A stretch of 64,000 nt of DNA. Origin: a virus. Shown here piece after piece: positions 9,288 to 17,316 of this stretch. The notes below the pieces were generated by a model. It saw nothing but the letters and a program-made list of their open reading frames with translations, had not been told where the DNA came from and searched no databases. The translations under genes and the position numbers were made by a program. Within the stretch, counting starts at the first letter, position 1. Every line of letters starts with the position of its first letter. The stretch lies in IMG/VR virus record IMGVR_UViG_3300035670_000019, positions 99,031 through 163,030 of that record, one strand, 5' to 3'.

Positions 9288-9995
9288 ATGAAAATTCATT
9301 TATTAGTAGATTATTATAAAAATCCACGTCCTGAACGAGCTGAAGAATTAGATTTTTGTTTTAATGAAAATATAAATTCTAAAGAATTTGATTATATTCA
9401 TATATTTCAAGAATCTCCTTTACCCATAAAAAATATACCTTCTAAAGTTAATGTCACTCCAATAACAAAAAGATTAACTTACCAATATTATTTTGATTAT
9501 GCTAAACAAAATATACCTCAAGATGATATTGTTATATTAAGCAACTCAGATATATTCTTTGACGAGTCTATTTCAATAGTTAAAGAATTAGATCTATCAA
9601 ATAAAGTATTAGCTTTAACTAGATTTTGTCCATATCATGGACATTGGGTTAATGAATTAGGTGAAGTAATTCCTTATGCTATACATAATAGATCTCAAGA
9701 TGTTTGGATTTGGAAAAATCCTTTAGATACAAAAAATATTGATTTTAATTTTAATATAGGTGTATTAGGTTGTGATAATAAAATAGCTTATCAATTACAT
9801 CAAGCTAACTATCAAGTTTGGAACCCCAGTTATTCTATCATATGTTATCATAAGCATAAAGAAAGAGATGATGATAAAGATCTCCATAAATCAAAACCTA
9901 AACAATGGCTCCCAGGGCCTTATTTATTCCCTGATGCTTGTTCTATAGAACATATGATAGATAAAAATTATAAATCTTATATAAATTTTAATTAA
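9288..9995 (+). CDS. Predicted GT-A-fold glycosyltransferase
   Basis: A 235-residue protein. DIVILSNSDIFFDESI resembles the GT-A metal-binding strand, and GVLGCDNKIAYQL followed by NPSYSIICYHKH matches the late acidic and His region of such enzymes. No signal peptide. Family number not assigned; the strand order and operon position support glycosyl transfer. Confidence 0.6.
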   Translation: MKIHLLVDYYKNPRPERAEELDFCFNENINSKEFDYIHIFQESPLPIKNIPSKVNVTPITKRLTYQYYFDYAKQNIPQDDIVILSNSDIFFDESISIVKELDLSNKVLALTRFCPYHGHWVNELGEVIPYAIHNRSQDVWIWKNPLDTKNIDFNFNIGVLGCDNKIAYQLHQANYQVWNPSYSIICYHKHKERDDDKDLHKSKPKQWLPGPYLFPDACSIEHMIDKNYKSYINFN

Positions 9996-10006
9996 AAAAT
10001 AAAATT

Positions 10007-10591
10007 ATGATAAACTTAGAAGAAAAAGTAAATGAACTTTATACAACACCATCTGATATTAATGAACATTTCCCAGCTATAATTAAATATGGTAGTGAAT
10101 GTGAAACTATTACTGAGATGGGAGTTAGAGGTATTGTCTCAACTTGGGGATGGTTAGCGTGTGCTCCTAAAAAATTAATATCATATGATATTCATAATCC
10201 TGCAAAGTGGGGAGGAGATATTCAAAGTGTTTATGACACTGCTGCAGCTTATAATTTAAATTTTGAATTTAAGATAGCTGATGTATTAAAAATAGAAATT
10301 GATGAAACAGATTTATTGTTTATTGATACATGGCATGCATATGATCAATTAAAACAAGAATTAAAAATTCATTCTGATAAGGTAAAAAAATACATTTGTT
10401 TCCATGATACTACTTCTTATGAGTTTAATGATGAACCTAAAAACCATGAAAACACCTGGGAAGGACAATCCTCAGGGAAAGGAATTTGGCCAGCTATTGA
10501 AGAATTTCTTATGGAAAATAATGACACTTGGATATTAAAAGAACGCTTTAAGAACAATAATGGATTCACTGTAATAGAAAGAATTAAATGA
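10007..10591 (+). CDS. TylF/cephalosporin-hydroxylase-like class I methyltransferase
   Basis: A 194-residue protein. ITEMGVRGIVSTWGWL is motif I of a Rossmann methyltransferase, LLFIDTWHAYDQLKQEL carries the acidic metal site of the TylF group, and KKYICFHDTTSY is the strand with the His/Asp pair. TylF-type enzymes O-methylate sugars with a bound metal. Its stop overlaps the next gene by 4 nt. Confidence 0.7.
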   Translation: MINLEEKVNELYTTPSDINEHFPAIIKYGSECETITEMGVRGIVSTWGWLACAPKKLISYDIHNPAKWGGDIQSVYDTAAAYNLNFEFKIADVLKIEIDETDLLFIDTWHAYDQLKQELKIHSDKVKKYICFHDTTSYEFNDEPKNHENTWEGQSSGKGIWPAIEEFLMENNDTWILKERFKNNNGFTVIERIK

Positions 10592-11283
10592 AAATAATTT
10601 ATAGAATAAGTGACACTGGTTATAATAAAATTAAACCAACCTATATTAATAATGAAGCTTGTTTAAAAAACTTCTGTAATGTATTCTTTGAATATATCCA
10701 TGATATACTAATTGTGGCAGATAATTGCAGTGAAACAACAATTACTATGATTAACAAATACATTGATCCAATCAATATAGTTAAAGTATCAGTTGGTCAT
10801 GGTGCTGGTACATTCAACCTAGCTTTAGACCAAGCACTTAAACTAGACGACAATGAGCTAGTATATTTCCTGGAAAACGACTACCTACATAAACATGGAA
10901 GTCCAGAAGTCCTAAGAGAAGGATTTGAATTAGGAGCATCCTTCGTATCCCTATACGATCATCCTGATAAGTACATAGACCCCAGCATAGGAGGAAACCC
11001 CTATTGTGGAGGTGGTGCTGAGGATACGAGAGTTTATCTAACGAAGTCTTCACATTGGAAGATGACAAATAGTACAACTATGACCTTTGCATCTAAGGTG
11101 TCTACTTTGAAACGAGTAGAATCTACTCTGAGAAAGTGGACATCAGGTACACACCCTGATGACTTTAAAATGTTCTTAGATCTAAGAGCACAAGGAGAGT
11201 TTTTAATAACACCTGTTCCAGGATACTCTACTCACGGAGAGACAGCTTGGTTAACCCCTTTAACAGATTGGAGCACTTTATGA
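10588..11283 (+). CDS. Predicted GT-A-like glycosyltransferase
   Basis: A 231-residue protein. LVYFLENDYLH has an acidic END in the place of the DxD motif, and GFELGASFVSLYDHPDKY and GTHPDDFKMF are later acidic segments that fit a GT-A fold. Third codon positions use more C and G than in the neighbours between about 10860 and 11080, which may reflect a different origin or local gene conversion. Ends in an ATGA overlap with the next gene. Confidence 0.55.
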   Translation: MKIIYRISDTGYNKIKPTYINNEACLKNFCNVFFEYIHDILIVADNCSETTITMINKYIDPINIVKVSVGHGAGTFNLALDQALKLDDNELVYFLENDYLHKHGSPEVLREGFELGASFVSLYDHPDKYIDPSIGGNPYCGGGAEDTRVYLTKSSHWKMTNSTTMTFASKVSTLKRVESTLRKWTSGTHPDDFKMFLDLRAQGEFLITPVPGYSTHGETAWLTPLTDWSTL

Positions 11284-12056
11284 TAAGCGTAATTATACCA
11301 ACATATAAAGAACCTGAAGCTTTAAATTTATGTCTTCAATCATGTATTGAGGGCCAGGTTAATAAAAACCAAATTATAGTTGTTGTAGATGGGTTTTATG
11401 ATTTAAATAAAGAAGTACTTGAAAAATGGGCTGAATATATTGATGTTTTAAACTTAGAACAAAACGTAGGGTTATGTAGAGGTACTAATTTAGGTGTATA
11501 TAATGCTCAACATGATAAAATATTAATTGTTAATGATGATAATGTATTTCCTTTAAATTGGGATATTCACTTAGAAACAGATTATATTGAAAATTCATTA
11601 TTAACTCCTAATCAAATTGAACCATATCCTAGTATATTTAATCAATTTCATATTAAGGATTTAGGTAGGTCAATTGATACATTTGATTTAAAATGTTTTC
11701 AAGAATATGAAAAAACTTTAAATGAAATAATTTATAAGAAAACACCTGAAGAAACAGGCTCAACTTTACCTATATTCATGTCTAAAATGGATTATTTAAA
11801 AGTAGGAGGTTGGGATGAAAATTATGAATTAGGTATGGTTGCTGATTGGGATTTCTTTTTAAAATGCCATCTATCAGGATTAAAAATGCTTAGAACCTAC
11901 AACTGCCATTTCTATCATTTTGTATCATTATCCACTACAACCCCAGAAAAATTAACTTATAGACAACAATCTGAACAAAATGGTCATGAGTATGCTAAAT
12001 ATAAATGGGGTAGTTATATTAAACATAATCCCCAAAATAATTTGAAATCTTTATAA
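11280..12056 (+). CDS. GT2-family glycosyltransferase
   Basis: I place the start at the ATG at 11280 (ATGA overlap with the preceding stop), giving MISVIIPTYKEPEAL at the N-terminus, the classic GT2 first strand. The longer frame from 11247 adds 11 residues inside the upstream gene and is unlikely. ILIVNDDNVFP holds the DxD-type metal site and GGWDENYELGMVADWDF the second acidic site and base (WD). 258 residues. Last gene of the glycan island; an early-type promoter follows at once. Confidence 0.85.
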   Translation: MISVIIPTYKEPEALNLCLQSCIEGQVNKNQIIVVVDGFYDLNKEVLEKWAEYIDVLNLEQNVGLCRGTNLGVYNAQHDKILIVNDDNVFPLNWDIHLETDYIENSLLTPNQIEPYPSIFNQFHIKDLGRSIDTFDLKCFQEYEKTLNEIIYKKTPEETGSTLPIFMSKMDYLKVGGWDENYELGMVADWDFFLKCHLSGLKMLRTYNCHFYHFVSLSTTTPEKLTYRQQSEQNGHEYAKYKWGSYIKHNPQNNLKSL

Positions 12057-12060
12057 TTAG

Positions 12061-12093
12061 TTTGGCTTTCTAATTTCTTGATGTTATCTTTAG
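12061..12093 (+). promoter_or_regulatory. 33-nt early promoter (Bacteroidetes type)
   Basis: TTTGGCTT at the 5' end and GATGTTATCTTTAG at the 3' end. TTTG and TATCTTTA are 24 nt apart, start to start, as in Bacteroidetes -33/-7 promoters. Drives 12109 onward. Confidence 0.8.
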
Positions 12094-12108
12094 TAAAAAT
12101 TAAGATAC

Positions 12109-12291
12109 ATGGAATACAATCATAGTAATTATTATTTTTACTCACATTTAGATCCTAATAAAGAACCTATTGGTACATGTCGAGCAGGTACTTTAGGTAT
12201 AGCAACTTATTATTTTGCATCTATGAAGAGTATGAATGTTGAAGAGTTTTTAAAATTATATTCTATAAGTATAAAAAATGAATCTAAATAA
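12109..12291 (+). CDS. Hypothetical protein, 60 aa
   Basis: First gene behind the 12061 promoter. Tyr-rich N-terminus (SNYYFYSH), no known domain, overlaps the next gene by 14 nt. Confidence 0.55.
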   Translation: MEYNHSNYYFYSHLDPNKEPIGTCRAGTLGIATYYFASMKSMNVEEFLKLYSISIKNESK

Positions 12292-12667
12292 TTTTGGAAA
12301 TAGATTAAAAATTAATAGAAACAAACAAACACAAGAAAAAGATGTATTTGTTGAATTTATTAATATGTTAGATGAATGTTGGGCTAGAACTAATTTTCTT
12401 CATGATCATTTAAAAATTGATTTCTATAACTATGAAGAATCATATTATAGTATTATTGAAGATCTTATCTATCTCAAGTATGGAGATGAAGTAGGTGCTT
12501 TGATTTTATGGTATGTATATGACAGATTTGATTCTGAAGGTAATCTTCAAAAACTAGAAGTAACTATTCCTGGTAAAGATAAAAAAGTCTATACTCTTAA
12601 GACAGCTCTTGATCTTTGGAATCTAATTGATAAAATAAATAAAGCAAACCAAAATAATAATTTATGA
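12278..12667 (+). CDS. Hypothetical protein, 129 aa
   Basis: Mostly helical and acidic in the middle (EESYYSIIEDLIYLKYGDEVG). It has the look of a conserved phage protein, but I recognise no family. Overlaps the next start by 4 nt. Confidence 0.6.
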   Translation: MNLNNFGNRLKINRNKQTQEKDVFVEFINMLDECWARTNFLHDHLKIDFYNYEESYYSIIEDLIYLKYGDEVGALILWYVYDRFDSEGNLQKLEVTIPGKDKKVYTLKTALDLWNLIDKINKANQNNNL

Positions 12668-13047
12668 GTAGACACTGTAAAGTATGTGATGTGATGATTG
12701 ATCCACGTAGAATTGCTATTCTGCCAGACACCCAAACCTGCACTCAGCATTCAACAGCTGAGAAGAAAGTAGCAATGGTAGTCCAAATGGGAGAAGGTGA
12801 TCATACATGGACTGAGACTTATGCTGTGGAAAGAGAAGTGTATGATAAGATTCAAGAAGCAGAAAAGAATTTTAGAAAAACAACTAATCCTACTCCTAAA
12901 GTAAAAAATAAATTAGTTGAAGAAGATGAATCATCTGTACTTGATAATATTGAGGAAGAAATTAATCTCCCTTTTGAAAATGAAGTAGATGAGTATGTTG
13001 ATAATGAAGATGATTATTCAATTGATGACCTTTCAGAAGAAGAATAA
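12664..13047 (+). CDS. DksA/TraR-like zinc-finger protein
   Basis: A 127-residue protein. The N-terminus has C5-x2-C8 then R-x2-I-x-P and C26-x2-H29-like spacing, as in the zinc finger of DksA/TraR proteins that bind the RNA polymerase secondary channel. The C-terminal half is strongly acidic (EEDESSVLDNIEEEINLPF), which would suit contact with polymerase or other basic surfaces. The order is reversed relative to DksA, where the finger follows the coiled coil, so function in transcription is only a suggestion. Confidence 0.5.
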   Translation: MSRHCKVCDVMIDPRRIAILPDTQTCTQHSTAEKKVAMVVQMGEGDHTWTETYAVEREVYDKIQEAEKNFRKTTNPTPKVKNKLVEEDESSVLDNIEEEINLPFENEVDEYVDNEDDYSIDDLSEEE

Positions 13048-13691
13048 TGCCTAAAGCAATACATTTAAGTAAAGAGCAAATTTTAGCAGCAATGGATAAG
13101 ACAAAATCTGTCCGTGCCGCGGCTCGTTATTTAAATATTTCATACCAGCACCTTAAAAAATGGATGAAGGTGTATAAGGATGAAAATGGAGTGACCTTAT
13201 TTGAAGCACATAAAAACCAATCAGGTAAAGGTATTCCTAAATTCTTATCAGCATCTCATTATAATAAAAAAGAACCAGCGTTATTAGATATACTAGAAGG
13301 CAGAGTTAATCCAGCTCACTTCAACCCTCAAAAGATAAAGTATAGAATGATAACTGAGGGTTATTTAAAAGAAGAATGTTATAATTGCGGATTCCATGAA
13401 CGTCGAGTATCTGATTATAAAACCCCACTTATCCTACATTTTAAGAATGGTAACAAACAGCATTACTCTTTAAATAATATGGAGATGTTATGTTACAATT
13501 GTTACTATTTGACAGTAGGAGACTTATACACAGACAAACAGCTTGAGGGATTAGAAGACCATAAACCAATGAATGAAAGTCATGTTGATTGGGAATTAGA
13601 TGATTATACTCTCCAACGATTAAAAGAGTTAGGTTTAGATAAATCTCATCCCCCTACCGATGATGGAAGTGAATTTATTAGTAGGCTTTAA
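13047..13691 (+). CDS. HTH plus HNH-type zinc domain protein
   Basis: A 214-residue protein. Residues 10-42 form a helix-turn-helix (SVRAAARYLNISYQHLKKWM). Residues 111-152 are an HNH-like zinc fold: C111-x2-C114, LILHFKNGN (H131), YSLNNMEMLCYNCY (C149, C152). The last His of a canonical HNH motif is a Tyr, so nuclease activity may be lost and the module may serve in DNA recognition. Overlaps the previous stop by 1 nt. Confidence 0.65.
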   Translation: MPKAIHLSKEQILAAMDKTKSVRAAARYLNISYQHLKKWMKVYKDENGVTLFEAHKNQSGKGIPKFLSASHYNKKEPALLDILEGRVNPAHFNPQKIKYRMITEGYLKEECYNCGFHERRVSDYKTPLILHFKNGNKQHYSLNNMEMLCYNCYYLTVGDLYTDKQLEGLEDHKPMNESHVDWELDDYTLQRLKELGLDKSHPPTDDGSEFISRL

Positions 13692-13705
13692 ATATTTATT
13701 GATAG

Positions 13706-13861
13706 ATGAAGAAGAAAAAACACGATAGTATTATTAATGATTATGACAAAATTAAGTCTAAACATCTTGATAATCTAGCTAGTAAAATGTTAGCTAATGA
13801 TGAAAAGATGAATAAACTTAAAGGTAAAGATATTAACCCTAAATTTTTAGACTTATTTTAA
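13706..13861 (+). CDS. Small basic protein, 51 aa
   Basis: Starts KKKKHDSIINDYDK and is Lys-rich throughout. It follows an AATATTTATTG motif at 13691 and ends 1 nt before the next ATG. No known family. Confidence 0.55.
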   Translation: MKKKKHDSIINDYDKIKSKHLDNLASKMLANDEKMNKLKGKDINPKFLDLF

Positions 13862-13862
13862 T

Positions 13863-14222
13863 ATGGCTATTGAGATTAACCTAAATAATAGTGACGAGTT
13901 TCAAGATATGATTGATAGGAAAGATTTCACTATAGCTAAAGCGGTGGTGGAAACCATTCTAGCCAATCTAAACACTCGCAAAAAGCATCTCCATGTACTA
14001 TCAGTTAATTGTTTAGAAGATGGGGCCACATATGATATTACTTTAGAAAAAAAGTATTTTGCTGAAACGTTACAAGAAAATTTAAAATACTATGTTGAGA
14101 AGGAACTTTATGAAGAATGTACTCAAATAGTAGAAGCTATAAACCAATTAAAAGAAAAACCAGATGGCACTAAAGACCCAGACACACCAAATAGAAAATC
14201 TAAGAAAAAAGAGACCAAATAG
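13863..14222 (+). CDS. Hypothetical protein, 119 aa
   Basis: Alpha-beta protein with a Lys-rich tail (NRKSKKKETK). The tail region overlaps the small basic gene that starts at 14164 in another frame. No family recognised. Confidence 0.6.
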   Translation: MAIEINLNNSDEFQDMIDRKDFTIAKAVVETILANLNTRKKHLHVLSVNCLEDGATYDITLEKKYFAETLQENLKYYVEKELYEECTQIVEAINQLKEKPDGTKDPDTPNRKSKKKETK

Positions 14223-14298
14223 GCACTCAAAAAAGAAATCAAGCAAGATTAAAACAAGTAAAAATTATAAAAAACCTTATAAAGGTCAAGGTAGATAA
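14164..14298 (+). CDS. Very basic 44-aa protein (overlapping frame)
   Basis: Frame starting in the end of the preceding gene: MALKTQTHQIENLRKKRPNR, then a Lys/Ser-rich tail ending GQGR. Extreme basicity is typical of nucleic-acid-binding tails. The 59-nt overlap with the previous gene makes this less certain. Confidence 0.35.
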   Translation: MALKTQTHQIENLRKKRPNRHSKKKSSKIKTSKNYKKPYKGQGR

Positions 14299-14316
14299 TA
14301 AATTTAAAATAAAGTT

Positions 14317-14475
14317 ATGAGTAAAAATTCACCAATTCAAAATTATGAATGTGCTAAAGCATTCGCTCAGGTTATGGAATCAATTCGTAAAAAGAATCAA
14401 CGCCAACAACAATCTAATCAACCTACACAAAAACTAGAAAAGTACCATCCTGCTTTAAAATACAATGGGCAGTAG
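14317..14475 (+). CDS. Hypothetical protein, 52 aa
   Basis: Preceded by the genome's usual leader aaataaagttATG. Gln/Asn-rich centre (RQQQSNQPTQK). Overlaps the next start by 11 nt. Confidence 0.55.
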   Translation: MSKNSPIQNYECAKAFAQVMESIRKKNQRQQQSNQPTQKLEKYHPALKYNGQ

Positions 14476-14614
14476 TGTTCTAGCTTATTTTGATGAGATT
14501 CCTGATAAGTATTTAGTTTTAATGGCTGAGTATAATTGGGATAAGTTAGAAGAGTTGTGTATGCTTCTAACATTAGATATTGAAATAGCCAATCAAGGGA
14601 GGTTAAGTAATTAA
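14465..14614 (+). CDS. Hypothetical protein, 49 aa
   Basis: Acidic helical protein (FDEIPDKYLVLMAEYNWDKL). Its final codons form half of a hairpin, gaggttaa/ttaaccctc, just before the 14623 promoter. Confidence 0.5.
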   Translation: MGSSVLAYFDEIPDKYLVLMAEYNWDKLEELCMLLTLDIEIANQGRLSN

Positions 14615-14622
14615 CCCTCTTG

Positions 14623-14655
14623 TTTGGCTTTCTAAATCTTTGATGTTATATTTAG
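14623..14655 (+). promoter_or_regulatory. 33-nt early promoter
   Basis: TTTGGCTT and GATGTTATATTTAG with the fixed spacing. The ATG at 14659 comes 3 nt after the element, so the transcript may be leaderless. Confidence 0.8.
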
Positions 14656-14658
14656 GAC

Positions 14659-14961
14659 ATGAAAGATGAGATATTTAAAGTTAAAAGTTTTTATCCACCA
14701 ATGATAATCAACATTAGTGATAAAACATATATTTTACCTGTTTGGTTAAGAGTACCAAATGGGACTACTTTAAATCAAATTAAATGGGAAAAAGAAATAC
14801 CTGCTCCTAAATCTCAACCAAACCTAATTGAAGTAGATTCTAGTTCAGGTGGAGGTAAGTATCAAATTCAAAAAGTAGGTGACACCTATAAATGTAATTG
14901 TCCTGGTTATTATAGGAGTAAAGATCGTATCTGTAAGCATATTAAACAAATAATAAATTAA
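14659..14961 (+). CDS. SWIM zinc-finger protein
   Basis: A 100-residue protein that ends in a SWIM motif: C79-x-C81-x10-C92-x-H94. SWIM domains bind DNA or proteins and are found with helicases and transposases; here it stands alone after a ~60-residue N-terminal region. The start lies 3 nt downstream of the promoter's TTTAG, so the mRNA is probably leaderless or nearly so. Confidence 0.7.
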   Translation: MKDEIFKVKSFYPPMIINISDKTYILPVWLRVPNGTTLNQIKWEKEIPAPKSQPNLIEVDSSSGGGKYQIQKVGDTYKCNCPGYYRSKDRICKHIKQIIN

Positions 14962-14965
14962 GGTT

Positions 14966-15199
14966 ATGAAAAAAGTAGGAAAAATCACTAACACATGGAA
15001 ACGAGCACTCCAACAAATCCGCTCAAATCAACTCAATGAGGCTATTGAGACATTAGATGAATGTTTAATGATTTTAGCTTTAGCAACTGAAGATAATACT
15101 GAAGATCTAGACGGTGTAAGTATTGATCTTTGGAAAACACGAGTATGGGTTAAATTAGAAGATTTAGACGCAGTACCAGCTTATGATCAGTATATCTAA
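14966..15199 (+). CDS. Hypothetical protein, 77 aa
   Basis: Helical protein (ALQQIRSNQLNEAIETLDEC), possibly TPR-like in a single repeat. Overlaps the next gene by 17 nt. Confidence 0.55.
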   Translation: MKKVGKITNTWKRALQQIRSNQLNEAIETLDECLMILALATEDNTEDLDGVSIDLWKTRVWVKLEDLDAVPAYDQYI

Positions 15200-15404
15200 G
15201 AAAAAACTAGTAAATGAAGACCCAGATAGAAAACCATACATTGTTTATAATGAACATCTACAAGTATGGGTGGGTCTGAAGAATGGAGGTAGAGTAGCTT
15301 TATTCTCAGATGAGTATGATGATGCAAAACCACTCCATTACGATCAACAGTTTAGAACCCTGCAGCGTGTAGCTGGATGTAAATTAGAAAAAGAATATAT
15401 ATGA
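15183..15404 (+). CDS. Hypothetical protein, 73 aa
   Basis: No known family. Reads through to an ATGA overlap with the next gene. Confidence 0.55.
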   Translation: MISISKKKLVNEDPDRKPYIVYNEHLQVWVGLKNGGRVALFSDEYDDAKPLHYDQQFRTLQRVAGCKLEKEYI

Positions 15405-15739
15405 AATTACTAATAGGAATAGGGATGGGAATGTTAGCTCAATTGCTTACATTCATCCAACTTCAAGGCAGATGGAAATTTCCTTGGATGAAAGATCACC
15501 CCCATATAGTTGTATGGTTAGGCATCCCTATTTCTTATATGTTCATGTACTCAGTTCAATGTATGGTAGAACATTTTGGAGGACAACTTTGGCCTTCTAG
15601 ACTAATAGGTTTTGCTATTGGAACTATTATTTTTACATTTATGTCAGTAAGTTGGTTTAATGAACCTATATCTATGAAAACAGGTATATGTTTATTATTA
15701 AGTATTTGTATTTTGTGTGTTCAATTATTTATGAAATAA
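15401..15739 (+). CDS. Small membrane protein, four predicted helices
   Basis: 112 residues with hydrophobic stretches near 2-20, 36-55, 70-87 and 93-111. No Cys pair or catalytic motif. It is not next to the lysis genes, so I would not call it a holin without other evidence. Confidence 0.6.
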   Translation: MKLLIGIGMGMLAQLLTFIQLQGRWKFPWMKDHPHIVVWLGIPISYMFMYSVQCMVEHFGGQLWPSRLIGFAIGTIIFTFMSVSWFNEPISMKTGICLLLSICILCVQLFMK

Positions 15740-15740
15740 T

Positions 15741-16040
15741 ATGGCTGAAAAGAAAGGTAATACAGTAAAATTAATTTATGATTTTCCTACTCAATTAAGT
15801 ACTGAGGTGTTTAGTGGTGGGGAATGGAGTCGAGCTACATGTCGATATTTTAGAAGTTTCAATGGCCCGAGACGTATTATGAAATTCAATAAACAAAATG
15901 AATCATACTATGAAGATTATAACGGCCCAGTCTTTTTATTTGAAACAAATATCAGGTTAAAAGACATGAACAAAAAAGGATATGTTTATCCTCATGATAC
16001 ACCTCCTAAAGCTAAGCCAAGACCTTACGAATATTTATAA
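15741..16040 (+). CDS. Hypothetical protein, 99 aa
   Basis: Beta-rich and Arg/Phe/Tyr-rich (WSRATCRYFRSFNGPRRIMK); starts 1 nt after the previous stop. Family unknown. Confidence 0.55.
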   Translation: MAEKKGNTVKLIYDFPTQLSTEVFSGGEWSRATCRYFRSFNGPRRIMKFNKQNESYYEDYNGPVFLFETNIRLKDMNKKGYVYPHDTPPKAKPRPYEYL

Positions 16041-16047
16041 TTAACCA

Positions 16048-16272
16048 ATGAAAAACCTAACCATGAACCCAACATCAGTAACCATGGAGTATATCATTAA
16101 GTCCGCCATTTATGAAAATAAAATGGAATTGATAACCCCATCTAGAGAGTATAGTGATAAAGAGGTTGCTTATATCAAAGGTTATATACAAAGTTTAGAG
16201 GACATATTAGAAGAATTATCACTTTTGAACAAAGAGGATTTGACTTCTACTTATAAGATATGTTTAAATTAG
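16048..16272 (+). CDS. Hypothetical protein, 74 aa
   Basis: Helical; the internal Met at codon 5 or 11 could be the true start. No family recognised. Confidence 0.5.
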   Translation: MKNLTMNPTSVTMEYIIKSAIYENKMELITPSREYSDKEVAYIKGYIQSLEDILEELSLLNKEDLTSTYKICLN

Positions 16273-16300
16273 TTATAGGTATCGTATTTATACGGTACCA

Positions 16301-16519
16301 ATGGCTGAAAAATTATTAACATATCATTTTCATAAGATAGTTAAAGTAATTAGCTCATGCAAGAGTGAGGAACAGTTACTGACTACTAAAAAAATGATAG
16401 TTAATTTTACTTGGTATTGGAAAAGTAAAGGATTAGATGTTAAAACACTAGACCATTACTTAAAATATTTTAGCATATTGTTTAACTATAAAAAAAGTTC
16501 CATCTTAAACTATGAGTAA
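16301..16519 (+). CDS. Hypothetical protein, 72 aa
   Basis: Preceded by the palindromic CGTATTTATACG (16283-16294), a possible promoter or operator. Helical, basic. Overlaps the next gene by 8 nt. Confidence 0.5.
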   Translation: MAEKLLTYHFHKIVKVISSCKSEEQLLTTKKMIVNFTWYWKSKGLDVKTLDHYLKYFSILFNYKKSSILNYE

Positions 16520-16685
16520 CGAAGAACGCATCGAGGACATTTGCTACCATGCTTATCATAGAGGAGACTATGATCAATTAATAGAGTTGGTTATTGAAAG
16601 TGAAAAGAAAAATCCTCATAAACGAAGAATTGAACACTTTGAATATGCTAATTTTAAACTAAAAACTAGCTACATGCTAAAATAA
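16512..16685 (+). CDS. Hypothetical protein, 57 aa
   Basis: Begins MSNEERIEDICYHAYHRGDY and continues as a charged helical protein. Overlaps the preceding stop. Confidence 0.5.
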   Translation: MSNEERIEDICYHAYHRGDYDQLIELVIESEKKNPHKRRIEHFEYANFKLKTSYMLK

Positions 16686-16695
16686 ATTAAAGAAT

Positions 16696-16869
16696 ATGTG
16701 GTTTATATTTGCTTTATTATTTGTTCTTATAATTGGAGGTACATTCATGGATTTGATGTACAGACTTGAAAAAGCGCCAAAACCTGAATCCAAGTATGTT
16801 CGAATTATACATTGGTGTTTAGTAGCTCTTTTTTATATTACTATTATATATTGGATTAGAACTTGGTAA
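16696..16869 (+). CDS. Small membrane protein, two helices
   Basis: 57 residues: WFIFALLFVLIIGGTFMDLM as helix one, a charged loop (EKAPKPESKYVR), then WCLVALFYITIIYWI as helix two. A hairpin topology; function unknown. Confidence 0.5.
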   Translation: MWFIFALLFVLIIGGTFMDLMYRLEKAPKPESKYVRIIHWCLVALFYITIIYWIRTW

Positions 16870-16875
16870 AACAAG

Positions 16876-16908
16876 TTTGGCTTTCCAAGGTCTTGATGTT
16901 ATATTTAT
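16876..16908 (+). promoter_or_regulatory. 33-nt early promoter
   Basis: TTTGGCTT and GATGTTATATTTAT at fixed spacing. Drives 16925 and the ClpP-like gene downstream. Confidence 0.8.
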
Positions 16909-16924
16909 AGTATAATTAAAACAC

Positions 16925-17059
16925 ATGGAAAAGAATACCACATACAATGGATTATCAGAGCGACATGTAGCTCAGATTATCAGAAGAAAAATGATTCAAA
17001 AAGTTAAACCCTCAGGTAAAGCTTATAAAAGAGAGAAATTTAGGTTTATAGGTGAATGA
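16925..17059 (+). CDS. Small basic protein, 44 aa
   Basis: MEKNTTYNGLSERHVAQIIR then a Lys/Arg-rich end. First gene after the 16876 promoter with the early leader attaaaacacATG. ATGA overlap with the next gene. Confidence 0.5.
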   Translation: MEKNTTYNGLSERHVAQIIRRKMIQKVKPSGKAYKREKFRFIGE

Positions 17060-17316
17060 AAAGGTTATATTTTTATAATGATAATGTTTATGTTATACTA
17101 AGAGCTATCCCTGTTAGTAACTTCTATAAAAAAGAAGAATTAAATAGAGAGTTTCTTAATGGTTGGAAAGAGTATTTAGGGGCAGACCATGTACTGAAAA
17201 CTGATACTCATTTTTTGTTTTGTGAGACAGTACCTGAACCTGAATGGAGTGAAGTTATAGATGAAATAATAGTTACAGATGAAGAACAGTTACAACCCGA
17301 ACAGCAAGATATTTAG
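17056..17316 (+). CDS. Hypothetical protein, 86 aa
   Basis: Acidic C-terminus (EEQLQPEQQDI). It overlaps the ClpP-like gene by 38 nt in a different frame. Confidence 0.55.
   Translation: MKRLYFYNDNVYVILRAIPVSNFYKKEELNREFLNGWKEYLGADHVLKTDTHFLFCETVPEPEWSEVIDEIIVTDEEQLQPEQQDI

Noticed and set aside
11247-11279. Upstream start of the last GT2 gene
   Set aside because: It lies within the previous gene; the ATGA junction at 11280 gives the usual GT2 N-terminus.
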